Assembly: GCF_001544355.1 (NCBI RefSeq)
Contig: NZ_BCQI01000014.1
Span: forward strand, 1-64,000
DNA length: 64,000 bases
Source: Alicyclobacillus acidiphilus NBRC 100859
GTDB taxonomy: Bacteria; Bacillota; Bacilli; Alicyclobacillales; Alicyclobacillaceae
Direction: 5' to 3'
Within the stretch, counting starts at the first letter, position 1, and every line of letters starts with the position of its first letter. Position numbers and translations under genes: made by a program. A model generated the notes under the pieces. The model made no database searches. It worked only from the letters and a program-made list of their open reading frames with translations, and had not been told where the DNA came from. Positions 57,495-64,000 of the stretch are shown here, one piece after another.

Positions 57495-58702
57495 TGGAGC
57501 GGTTTCTCCGAAATAACAACGCACTTCGGATTCTCGCGCTGGTGTTGGCTTGTATTCTGTGGCTGGCGGTTCACGCGCCTCAGAATGGCGGAGCTTCAAA
57601 CACCGCGGGGGTCACGCAGACGTATCCCTTGCCGGTCCACGTTGAACTGGGACCGGGGATGGTGATGACTTCACCGCAGCCGACCGCGACGGTCAAAGTC
57701 ACGACGAGCTTGCTGCATGTGGCGTCACTCCCGGCGGATATGTTGCACGCCGAACTGATTGCCAACGCGCAAGGACTCAAGTCCGGCACGCAAACCATCA
57801 ATATCGCCGCCGTCCACATGCCGGACAACGTGAAGAGCTACTCCATCGATCCGCCGACGGTCACCATCGAGATCGAGAAAAAAGTGACCGTGGAACGGCC
57901 AGTTGACATGCAGATACAAGGGAATCCCCAGAGTGGCTATTCGCTCGGCGATTTCCAGCCAGGCACCCAATCGGTCAACGTCAGTGGAGCGAAATCTGAA
58001 GTCAAGTCGGTGGCGCGGGTCGTGGGCACGGTGGACATCAGCGGATTGAGCGAAACGACCACGAAGATCATTCCGCTCGAGGCGGTCGACAGCAAGGGCG
58101 ACGTGGTCAACAATGTCACGGTCGACCCGGCCAGTCTATCCGTCACGGTACCGATTGTCGCTTCGACCCAGCAAGTCGCGCTGGTTCCTGAACTCACCGG
58201 TACGCCTGCGCCAGGCTACGCCGTGTCCGGGATCAAACTGGGGACCACACAGGTTGCCGAAGTCGGGCTGATGCAGAAGGACTTGCCGAAGTCGGGATTG
58301 TCGGTGCCGATTGACGTGACCAACATGTCGCATACCACCAGTTTGACTGTGCAGGTGCCTTTGCTGCAGGGCATGACGAGTGTGACGCCGGATTCCATCA
58401 ATGTGGTTGTTGAGATTCAGCCGTCGGCCACGATCACGCTGAAACAAGTGCCGGTGTCTGTTCAAAACGAATCGGGACCCGTCCATGTGCAGCTGAAAGG
58501 TACGCCGAAAGTCAATATTACACTCAGCGGTCCGCAAAGCGCGATTCAGGCCATCGGGAAGGACCCAAGCCAGGTTCAGGCGTATGTCGATGCGTCGAAA
58601 GTCAACCAGGGGGACGCAGCCGCGAATATTACCGTGCATTTGCCGGATTTCGTGAGCGTCGTCAACGTGTCCCAACGGACGGTGCCAGTTACCGTGCAAT
58701 GA
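57491..58702 (+). CDS. cdaR: YbbR-domain protein, CdaA regulator CdaR
   Basis: A 403-residue protein with an N-terminal membrane anchor (ALRILALVLACILWLAVHA) and about four extracellular YbbR repeats, visible from recurring YPLPVHVEL, VTIEIEKKVTVERPVDM, LSVTVPIVA and VPVTVQ-type strands. It binds and tunes CdaA. The ATG at 57491 overlaps the cdaA stop; a second ATG follows immediately at 57494. A 12-base tandem repeat begins just after its stop codon. Confidence 0.92.
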   Translation: MMERFLRNNNALRILALVLACILWLAVHAPQNGGASNTAGVTQTYPLPVHVELGPGMVMTSPQPTATVKVTTSLLHVASLPADMLHAELIANAQGLKSGTQTINIAAVHMPDNVKSYSIDPPTVTIEIEKKVTVERPVDMQIQGNPQSGYSLGDFQPGTQSVNVSGAKSEVKSVARVVGTVDISGLSETTTKIIPLEAVDSKGDVVNNVTVDPASLSVTVPIVASTQQVALVPELTGTPAPGYAVSGIKLGTTQVAEVGLMQKDLPKSGLSVPIDVTNMSHTTSLTVQVPLLQGMTSVTPDSINVVVEIQPSATITLKQVPVSVQNESGPVHVQLKGTPKVNITLSGPQSAIQAIGKDPSQVQAYVDASKVNQGDAAANITVHLPDFVSVVNVSQRTVPVTVQ

Positions 58703-58746
58703 CGGTCTGACAAAAGGTCTGCCAAATGGTTCGCCAAAAGGTTCGG
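58702..58746. repeat. 12-base tandem repeat after ybbR
   Basis: AAAAGGTCTGCC (58712-58723), AAATGGTTCGCC (58724-58735) and AAAAGGTTCGG (58736-58746) are three adjacent diverged copies, with a fourth partial one (ACGGTCTGAC) overlapping the ybbR stop. It fills the start of the 130-base gap before glmM. Confidence 0.7.
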
Positions 58747-58832
58747 AAAATATAGGTTGGACGTTCGAGCTTCTTTCCACAACGCACTTTCTATGGCAAA
58801 ATAAGCAGGTCATTAGAGAGGAGCGTTGGCTT

Positions 58833-60173
58833 TTGGGACGTTTGTTTGGAACTGATGGTGTTCGTGGTGTAGCCAATCGCGATTTGACTCCAGAAATGGC
58901 GTTTCGTTTGGGGCGGGTCGGAGCGTACGTACTGACGAATCGGACGCCTGGGGCACGGATTGCAGTAGGGAAAGATACTCGGATTTCGGGCGATATGCTC
59001 GAAATGGCACTCATCAGCGGCATTCTGTCGATGGGTGTGGACGCACTTCGCCTTGGCGTCATCAGTACACCGGGCGTGGCTTACCTGACGAAACAATTGG
59101 GCGCGGACGCGGGCGTCATGATTTCCGCCTCGCACAACCCCGTTGAAGATAACGGCATCAAGTTTTTCGGCGGCGATGGCTTTAAGCTGTTGGACGGCAT
59201 CGAAGACCGGATCGAGCAAATTTTGAGGGAAGACGACAGCAAATTGCCGAGGCCGACGGGGCCGCACATTGGACGTGTGTACGACGAGCCGGCGCAAGAG
59301 GCGTATATTCGCTTCCTGCTGAGCACAGTCGACGTGCGTTTCGACGGATTGCGCATCGTGCTGGACTGCGCAAACGGTGCGGCGTCGGCTATCGCGCCGG
59401 AAGTGTTCCGGCAGCTCGGCGCAGACGTCACAGTGATTCACGCGAATCCGGACGGTGTGAATATCAACGTCGGATGCGGATCCACCAACCCGCACATCGT
59501 CCAACGCGCAGTGTTGGCGAATGGCGCTGATTTCGGGCTGTCTTTCGATGGCGACGCGGATCGGCTGATTGCCGTGGATTCGACAGGCGAGATCGTCGAC
59601 GGCGACTTCATCATGGCGATTTGCGCGAAGGCGATGAAAAAGGCTGGCCGGTTGAAAGACGATAAACTCGTTGCGACCGTCATGAGCAATCTCGGGTTCG
59701 TCAAGGCGATGGAAGAGAACGGCATCCAGGTGGTTCGCACGGCCGTGGGAGATCGCTATGTGATGGAACGCATGCGCGAAGACGACGCGGTGCTCGGCGG
59801 AGAGCAGAGCGGCCACATTATCTTCCTCAACCACACGACCACGGGAGACGGCATTTTAACGGCGATTCAACTGGTCCAGGTCATCGTGCAAGAGGGCAAA
59901 CCTTTGTCCGAATTGCGGAAGGTGATGACGCGTTACCCGCAGTTCTTGGAGAACGTGCGCGTGACCGACAAGCACGCGTGGCGGGACAATGCCGCCATCC
60001 AAGCCGCGCTTGCGGCAGCTGAGGAACGGTTGGGCGACACTGGCCGCGTGCTGGTGCGCGAATCGGGTACGGAGCAGTTGATTCGAGTGATGGCTGAAGG
60101 TCCGGATGAGAAACTGCTGCGCCAGTTGATTGGTGACATTGTTCGGGTTGTCGAGGCGGAACTCGGGGTCTAG
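58833..60173 (+). CDS. glmM: Phosphoglucosamine mutase
   Basis: GlmM (446 residues) converts glucosamine-6-phosphate to the 1-phosphate. The phosphoserine is S100 in MISASHNPVEDNG, and the metal loop is DGDADR (239-244). LVRESGTEQLIRVMAEG near the end binds the substrate phosphate. The start is TTG 58833, ten bases after GAGGAG. In Bacilli GlmM also inhibits CdaA. Grouped cdaA-ybbR-glmM-glmS is conserved. Confidence 0.96.
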   Translation: MGRLFGTDGVRGVANRDLTPEMAFRLGRVGAYVLTNRTPGARIAVGKDTRISGDMLEMALISGILSMGVDALRLGVISTPGVAYLTKQLGADAGVMISASHNPVEDNGIKFFGGDGFKLLDGIEDRIEQILREDDSKLPRPTGPHIGRVYDEPAQEAYIRFLLSTVDVRFDGLRIVLDCANGAASAIAPEVFRQLGADVTVIHANPDGVNINVGCGSTNPHIVQRAVLANGADFGLSFDGDADRLIAVDSTGEIVDGDFIMAICAKAMKKAGRLKDDKLVATVMSNLGFVKAMEENGIQVVRTAVGDRYVMERMREDDAVLGGEQSGHIIFLNHTTTGDGILTAIQLVQVIVQEGKPLSELRKVMTRYPQFLENVRVTDKHAWRDNAAIQAALAAAEERLGDTGRVLVRESGTEQLIRVMAEGPDEKLLRQLIGDIVRVVEAELGV

Positions 60174-60257
60174 GCCTGCCTGACGTACGCTTCATGTTCG
60201 CCTGCCGCGCGCCGAGTATCTTTCGTGACAACTGGCGCCTATACATCGTGATAGGAG

Positions 60258-60290
60258 AGTCGGCCAATGGATTTGGGCCGACTTCTCACC
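60258..60290 (+). terminator. Hairpin after glmM, weak terminator
   Basis: AGTCGGCC (60258-60265) pairs perfectly with GGCCGACT (60276-60283); only TCTC follows, so efficiency is uncertain. Confidence 0.5.
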
Positions 60291-60388
60291 GCTTGAAGGG
60301 AGGGATGCGGGGCGAGAGTAGCAATATCGCCCAAAACGAGTAGAATGTCGCAAGGCCGGTGAATATGACACACCCGGCTCGCGAAGAA

Positions 60389-60557
60389 GCGCCTGGACTG
60401 TGCAGCCGTTGGCCCTTGCTGGTCAAAGTACAGCGGCTCCACAGTTGACGCGGAGGAGGTTGGCGAACCATTCGGCGGGTGCCTCCCGGTGTTTTCCGAT
60501 CACACCGCAAGCGAAACCTGAAAGCCACCGGGCGACTGGTGTGACAAGGGTGAGCGG
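60389..60557 (+). ncRNA. glmS ribozyme-riboswitch
   Basis: This untranslated region of glmS carries the hallmarks of the self-cleaving ribozyme that is activated by glucosamine-6-phosphate. The cleavage site would be between A60388 and G60389 in AAGCGCCTGGACTG. ACTGTG and AGCCG (60397-60408) pair with CGGCT and CACAGT (60434-60445) to form the P2-type stem. The core GTTGACG (60444-60450), GGCGGGTGCCTCCCGG (60474-60489) and the later CACACC/GGTGTG stem follow in the usual order. Cleavage exposes the mRNA to RNase J and lowers GlmS when amino sugar is plentiful. The 3' limit is approximate. Confidence 0.88.
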
Positions 60558-60582
60558 ATCGGCAAGGAGGAAACGTATATCC

Positions 60583-62412
60583 ATGTGTGGCATTGTCGGT
60601 TACATTGGCCCGAGGAATGTGAAAGACGTCGTTGTTGGTGGACTCGCGAAGTTGGAGTATCGCGGGTACGATTCATCCGGAATCGCGGCGATTGATGACG
60701 GACGCATCGAGTTGGCCAAATCGGTCGGACGCCTGTCCAATCTCGAAGCGAGGTTGGAAGAGCATCCGATTGGCGGCCACGTGGCCATTGGACACACGCG
60801 TTGGGCGACACACGGCAAACCATCGGACGAGAACGCGCATCCGCATCAGGACTGCAGCGGTCGTTTTGCGCTGGTGCACAACGGGATCGTCGAAAATTAT
60901 CTCAGTCTGCGAGAAGAGTTGATAGCGTCCGGACACGAGTTTCGATCCGAGACGGATACAGAAGTGGTTGTCCACTTGATTGAAGAACTGTACAACGGGG
61001 ATCTGTTTCAGACGATGATTGCGGTCGGCAAACGTATTCGCGGCGCTTATGCGCTTGTCGTGATCTCGAAAGATCATCCGGATCAAATCGTCGCGGTTCG
61101 CAAGGCCAGTCCGATGATCATCGGCTTGGGCGACGGCGAAAACTTCGTTGCCTCGGACATCCCAGCAGTGCTGCAGTACACGCGCGACATTTACGTCATG
61201 GAGGACGGCGAGATGGCGGTCCTCACGCGCGATTCGGTCGAGTGCTTCACCTTGGATGGCGAACCGGTGGCCAAAGAGGTCTATAAGGTCACGTGGGACG
61301 CTGTCAGCGCAGAGCGCGGGGGGTATCCCCACTTCATGCTCAAGGAAATTCACGAACAGCCGAAGGCGATTCGTGACACCTTGCGCGGTCGAGTGAATCC
61401 CGATCTCGGCTCGGTCACGCTCGACGAACTTGGCATCGACGCCGAGACCGTGAAGGCCATGGATCGAATCCACATCGTCGCGTGTGGCACGTCTTGGCAC
61501 GCTGGCCTGGTGGGGAAGGTCGCGATCGAACAATTGGCCCGAATTCCGGTCAACGTCGAGATTGCCTCGGAATACCGATATTCCAACCCGATCGCGACGC
61601 CGAACACGCTGGTCATCGCCATCACCCAATCCGGCGAGACGGCCGATACGCTTGCAGCGATGCGCGAGATGAAGGCACGCGGTCTGCGCGTCCTGGCCAT
61701 CACGAACGTCGTCGGTAGTTCGGCGGCGCGCGAGGCCGACAACGTGATCGTCACATGGGCCGGCCCGGAAATCGCGGTCGCGTCCACGAAGGCGTACACG
61801 ACGCAGCTCGCGGCACTGTACCTGCTTGCGGTTCACTTTGCGCAGGTTCGTGGTGAAATCGGCGAGCAGGCGGCCCACGACATGATCAACGCGCTCGACA
61901 ATCTCCCGCAGGTCGCCGAGGCAGTGCTCGACACGGCGCCGCAGATTCACGCGTTCGCGCAAAAGTACGCGGAGTCGAAGGATACCTTCTTCATCGGCCG
62001 CGGGATCGACTATGCAGTCTCGCTCGAAGGCGCGTTGAAATTGAAGGAGATCTCGTACATCCACGCCGAGGCGTACGCGGCGGGCGAACTGAAGCATGGT
62101 ACGCTGGCGCTCATCACGGAGGGGGTTCCCGTCGTCGCGATCGCGATGCAGCCAGACCTTTACGAGAAGACCGTGAGCAACATCGTCGAGGTAAAGGCGC
62201 GCGGCGCGTTTGTGCTGGGACTGACATGGGTCGGCAACGAAGACCTCGCGAAGACGGTGGATGAGGTCATCTATCTGCCGAAGACGCACCCGACGCTCGC
62301 GCCGTTGGCGGCCGTGATACCCTTGCAACTGCTGGCGTATTACGCGGCCGTCGCGCGCGGCAACGACGTCGACAAGCCGCGCAATCTGGCGAAGAGCGTG
62401 ACCGTGGAGTAA
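60583..62412 (+). CDS. glmS: Glutamine-fructose-6-phosphate aminotransferase
   Basis: GlmS (609 residues) makes glucosamine-6-phosphate, the first step to UDP-GlcNAc. The N-terminal glutaminase uses Cys2 (MCGIVGYIG) with GHTRWATHG; two SIS domains form the isomerase, with HIVACGTSWHA and AITQSGETADT, and the C-terminal YAAVARGNDVDKPRNLAKSVTVE is complete. ATG 60583 follows AAGGAGG. The frame stays open upstream to 60400, through the ribozyme, but that region is not coding. No firm terminator was seen after the stop. Confidence 0.97.
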   Translation: MCGIVGYIGPRNVKDVVVGGLAKLEYRGYDSSGIAAIDDGRIELAKSVGRLSNLEARLEEHPIGGHVAIGHTRWATHGKPSDENAHPHQDCSGRFALVHNGIVENYLSLREELIASGHEFRSETDTEVVVHLIEELYNGDLFQTMIAVGKRIRGAYALVVISKDHPDQIVAVRKASPMIIGLGDGENFVASDIPAVLQYTRDIYVMEDGEMAVLTRDSVECFTLDGEPVAKEVYKVTWDAVSAERGGYPHFMLKEIHEQPKAIRDTLRGRVNPDLGSVTLDELGIDAETVKAMDRIHIVACGTSWHAGLVGKVAIEQLARIPVNVEIASEYRYSNPIATPNTLVIAITQSGETADTLAAMREMKARGLRVLAITNVVGSSAAREADNVIVTWAGPEIAVASTKAYTTQLAALYLLAVHFAQVRGEIGEQAAHDMINALDNLPQVAEAVLDTAPQIHAFAQKYAESKDTFFIGRGIDYAVSLEGALKLKEISYIHAEAYAAGELKHGTLALITEGVPVVAIAMQPDLYEKTVSNIVEVKARGAFVLGLTWVGNEDLAKTVDEVIYLPKTHPTLAPLAAVIPLQLLAYYAAVARGNDVDKPRNLAKSVTVE

Positions 62413-62438
62413 GCTGGGGACTTTGCGCGGGTGAATTT

Positions 62439-63260
62439 GTGTTCGCAAAATCAAGTTCTTCCCCGCGCAAAATAAGTTCTTCCCTTAGTAAAATAAGTTG
62501 TTCCGTACAGCACGGGTGAATTCGGGTCAAAAGCCTGGATTCGCCCGTTCTTTTTGTGGAGCGGGAGCGATAAGCGGGGGAAACTCAGAGCAAAATTTTG
62601 AAGGAGACCAGACGCGAAAAAGCCCGATATATCAAGGATTCCAAGACCATGCCCGATCAAAAACGCGAAAAAATACACGACAAAATCTGTACTCCCTGCG
62701 CCCTCAAGCCCTTCACTTCGCCCTCGCGCCAGCGAACAACTTCATTTTACGCAGAATCGATGAATCTGGAAAAATCACGGAGAAAAACGGGTGAGGAAAG
62801 GCGTGATCCAGGGAAGGATCGAATTTGACGGCAGATATTGGGAGAGAGCAGTGTGTTCGCAAAATCAAGTTCTTCCGCCGCAAAATAAGTTGTACTCTGA
62901 GTAAAATAAGTTGTTCCCTACAGCACGGGTGAATTCGGGTCAAAAGCCTGGATTCGCCCTTTCTTTTTGTGGAGCGGGAGCGATAAGCGGGGGAAACTCA
63001 GAGCAAAATTTTGAAGGAGACCAGACGCGAAAAAGCCCGATATATCAAGGATTCCTCGACCATTCCCGATCAAAAATGCGAAAAAATACACGACCAAATC
63101 TGTACTCCCTGCGCCCTCAAGCCCTTCTTTTCACCCTCGCGCCAGCGAACAACTTCATTTTACGCAGAATCGATGAATCTGGAAAAATTACGGAGAAAAA
63201 CGAGTGGTAAGAGGCGTGATCCAGCGTAGAAATTCATTTGACGGCAGATATTGGGTTAGC
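62439..63260. repeat. 413-base tandem direct duplication, gene-free
   Basis: Two adjacent copies start at about 62439 and 62852, with the same order of motifs throughout (TGTTCGCAAAATCAAGTTC, a CACGGGTGAATTCGGGTC segment at 62511 and 62924, ACAACTTCATTTTACGC, ATTTGACGGCAGATATTGGG). Overall identity is high, with scattered substitutions and short indels. A degenerate third remnant (GGGAAGGATTTGATTTGACGG) lies near 63328-63350. No plausible gene covers the block on either strand. It is not recognised as a known mobile element, and no terminal inverted repeats or transposase were seen. Confidence 0.88.
62445..62510. repeat. Triple 21-22-base repeat at the head of each 413-base copy
   Basis: GCAAAATCAAGTTCTTCC, GCAAAATAAGTTCTTCCC and GTAAAATAAGTTGTTCC follow one another about 22 bases apart at 62445-62505, and again at about 62859-62918 in the second copy. 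They resemble iterons by size and number, but are AT-rich and lack an associated replication gene. Confidence 0.7.
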
Positions 63261-63639
63261 GTGAGAAAAAGTCGAGAAAAGCCAGGCGTGGCAAGGGATT
63301 TGGAGTGGTTGAGGCGGGAGTGAGTCAGGGAAGGATTTGATTTGACGGTTACATAGTAGGGACGCAGAATTTTGATTCGAAAAGTCATGGGTTGGATTCG
63401 AAGTGGGGGTAGGGAGAAAGCAGGGTACAGCGCGGCATATAGCCTACTTCCACGGGGACATGTGAGACGGTCATGGCTGGGGTTGTACGGAAGGAACGAT
63501 CAGCACCGCCGTTGTGTCGAGCAGTATGAAAGTCTTCTCTGACATTCGACATCATTGCCATTGTGATCGGATCACTTGTGGCTACACTGGAGAACGGTGC
63601 ATCGTTGGCTATAAGCATGTAATCGGCAATTGAGGCAGA
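63261..63639. other. Gene-free stretch before the final gene
   Basis: Nothing reliable is coded here. A minus-strand frame of 77 codons (63385-63618) has no binding site or recognisable motif. The only repeat feature is the decayed third remnant of the 413-base unit. Composition shifts here to more AT-rich than the ribosomal cluster. Confidence 0.5.
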
Positions 63640-64000
63640 TGTGCGATTACTGCTTGACCACTATCTATAAAGCGTTGTGTGCAGGATTCGACAATGTTAA
63701 CAAAGAAATTAAAGACCTGATTGTGACGGCTACGGAGGTTGAATATTTCCCCTGTTCATTAACGAGATGGTGGGATACACCTCCTACCTTAGAGCGGTTG
63801 GTCAGCATTGCGGATTTTGTGAGGTGTGAGAACGTGGAAGACAGCGACCGTCAGTCACTTCAACAACAGGTGACTTCTCTTAGAGCGCAAGGAAAATACA
63901 AAGAGACCATCGAGGCTTGCTTCGATCTCTTGAAACGCGGAGAGGAGAAAAACGATTATAAATCCGTCCTGATTGCATACTTGAACAGCGCGGCATCTTA
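63640..64000 (+). CDS. Unknown protein, 3' part beyond window
   Basis: From ATG 63640 a frame of 120 codons stays open to the window end. The visible protein starts MCDYCLTTIYKALCAG, with a CxxC near the N terminus, and continues with predicted helices; residues from about 80 (QQQVTSLRAQGKYKETIEACFDL in part, then LIAYLNSAAS) have the rhythm of a TPR-like helical repeat (A/Y/K pattern AQGKYKETIEACF). GAGG four bases before the ATG is a close, weak binding site; TTG 63631 is an alternative. Lower GC than its neighbours and location after repeats suggest an accessory gene. Function unknown. Confidence 0.6.

Noticed and set aside
60400-60582. N-terminal extension of GlmS by 61 codons
   Set aside because: It overlaps the glmS ribozyme, and catalytic Cys2 must be next to the start at 60583 for the glutaminase to work.
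62498-63210. Two similar plus-strand frames of 98-99 codons in the 413-base repeats
   Set aside because: They look alike only because the DNA is duplicated. There is no binding site, and the copies differ at their ends as non-coding DNA would; the overlapping frames are about equally conserved.
62439-63260. CRISPR array
   Set aside because: The 22-base subrepeats lack regular spacers of similar length between identical repeats, and no cas gene is visible.
63385-63618. 77-codon minus-strand gene in the end region
   Set aside because: No binding site before its ATG and no motif. Random frames of this size are expected.
1-64000. tRNA or rRNA genes
   Set aside because: I looked in the intergenic gaps for cloverleaf signatures such as GGTTCGAATCC and for rRNA segments and saw none; short tRNAs could still be missed by eye.

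Overview
The window is a 64-kb, GC-rich piece of a low-GC-phylum (Bacillota) chromosome. The ctsR-mcsA-mcsB-clpC-radA-disA cluster, the sporulation and germination genes (sigH, cwlD, gerD, pdaB), a zinc-type S14, GerD-style lipoprotein logic and a glmS ribozyme point to an endospore-forming member of class Bacilli. The base composition and the divergence from Bacillus suggest an Alicyclobacillaceae-like thermo/acidophile lineage, but that last step is inference. Nearly the whole window is core housekeeping DNA on the plus strand. Only gerD and pdaB lie on the minus strand.

Layout. 1-600: gene-free repeat DNA, with a 306-bp tandem duplication and six small hairpins. 631-7870: protein quality control and DNA integrity (ctsR operator and promoter, ctsR, mcsA, mcsB, clpC, terminator, radA, disA). 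7906-15907: pssA, a PIN/TRAM membrane protein, ispD-ispF, gltX, cysS, mrnC, rlmB, rae1. 15952-20303: sigH, rpmG-secE-nusG, rplK-rplA, L10 leader, rplJ-rplL. 20335-28502: methyltransferase, rpoB, rpoC. 28518-33320: L7Ae-family gene, rpsL, rpsG, fusA, tuf. 33366-48709: the S10/spc/alpha superoperon from rpsJ to rplQ, including secY, adk, infA and rpoA. 48709-50506: truA, rplM, rpsI. 50601-54768: cwlD, an unknown membrane-anchored gene, mrp-type ATPase, gerD, pdaB. 54933-62412: arginase, SGNH hydrolase, cdaA, ybbR, glmM, glmS ribozyme, glmS. 62439-63639: a second gene-free repeat block (413-bp tandem duplication). 63640-64000: start of an unrecognised gene cut by the window edge.

How it works together. 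Most genes make or control the ribosome and RNA polymerase, with autoregulatory mRNA leaders visible for L10 and L13 and a candidate L1 site. ClpC with the arginine kinase McsB forms the stress-protein degradation arm under CtsR. Two diadenylate cyclases, DisA beside RadA and CdaA beside YbbR/GlmM, supply the signal c-di-AMP. GlmM and GlmS make amino-sugar precursors of peptidoglycan, and GlmS is gated by a self-cleaving ribozyme.

Most unusual points: two unrelated tandem-repeat blocks bracket the conserved region; many genes (about sixteen) start with TTG; several genes usually found in these clusters (cysE, map, the ECF transporter genes, probably kbaA) are missing from their normal places; a hairpin hides the ribosome binding site of the SGNH hydrolase; a near-perfect extended -10 promoter is embedded in a hairpin after rpoC. 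I saw no tRNA, rRNA, CRISPR array, prophage or insertion-sequence transposase, and no clearly new defence or biosynthetic system.
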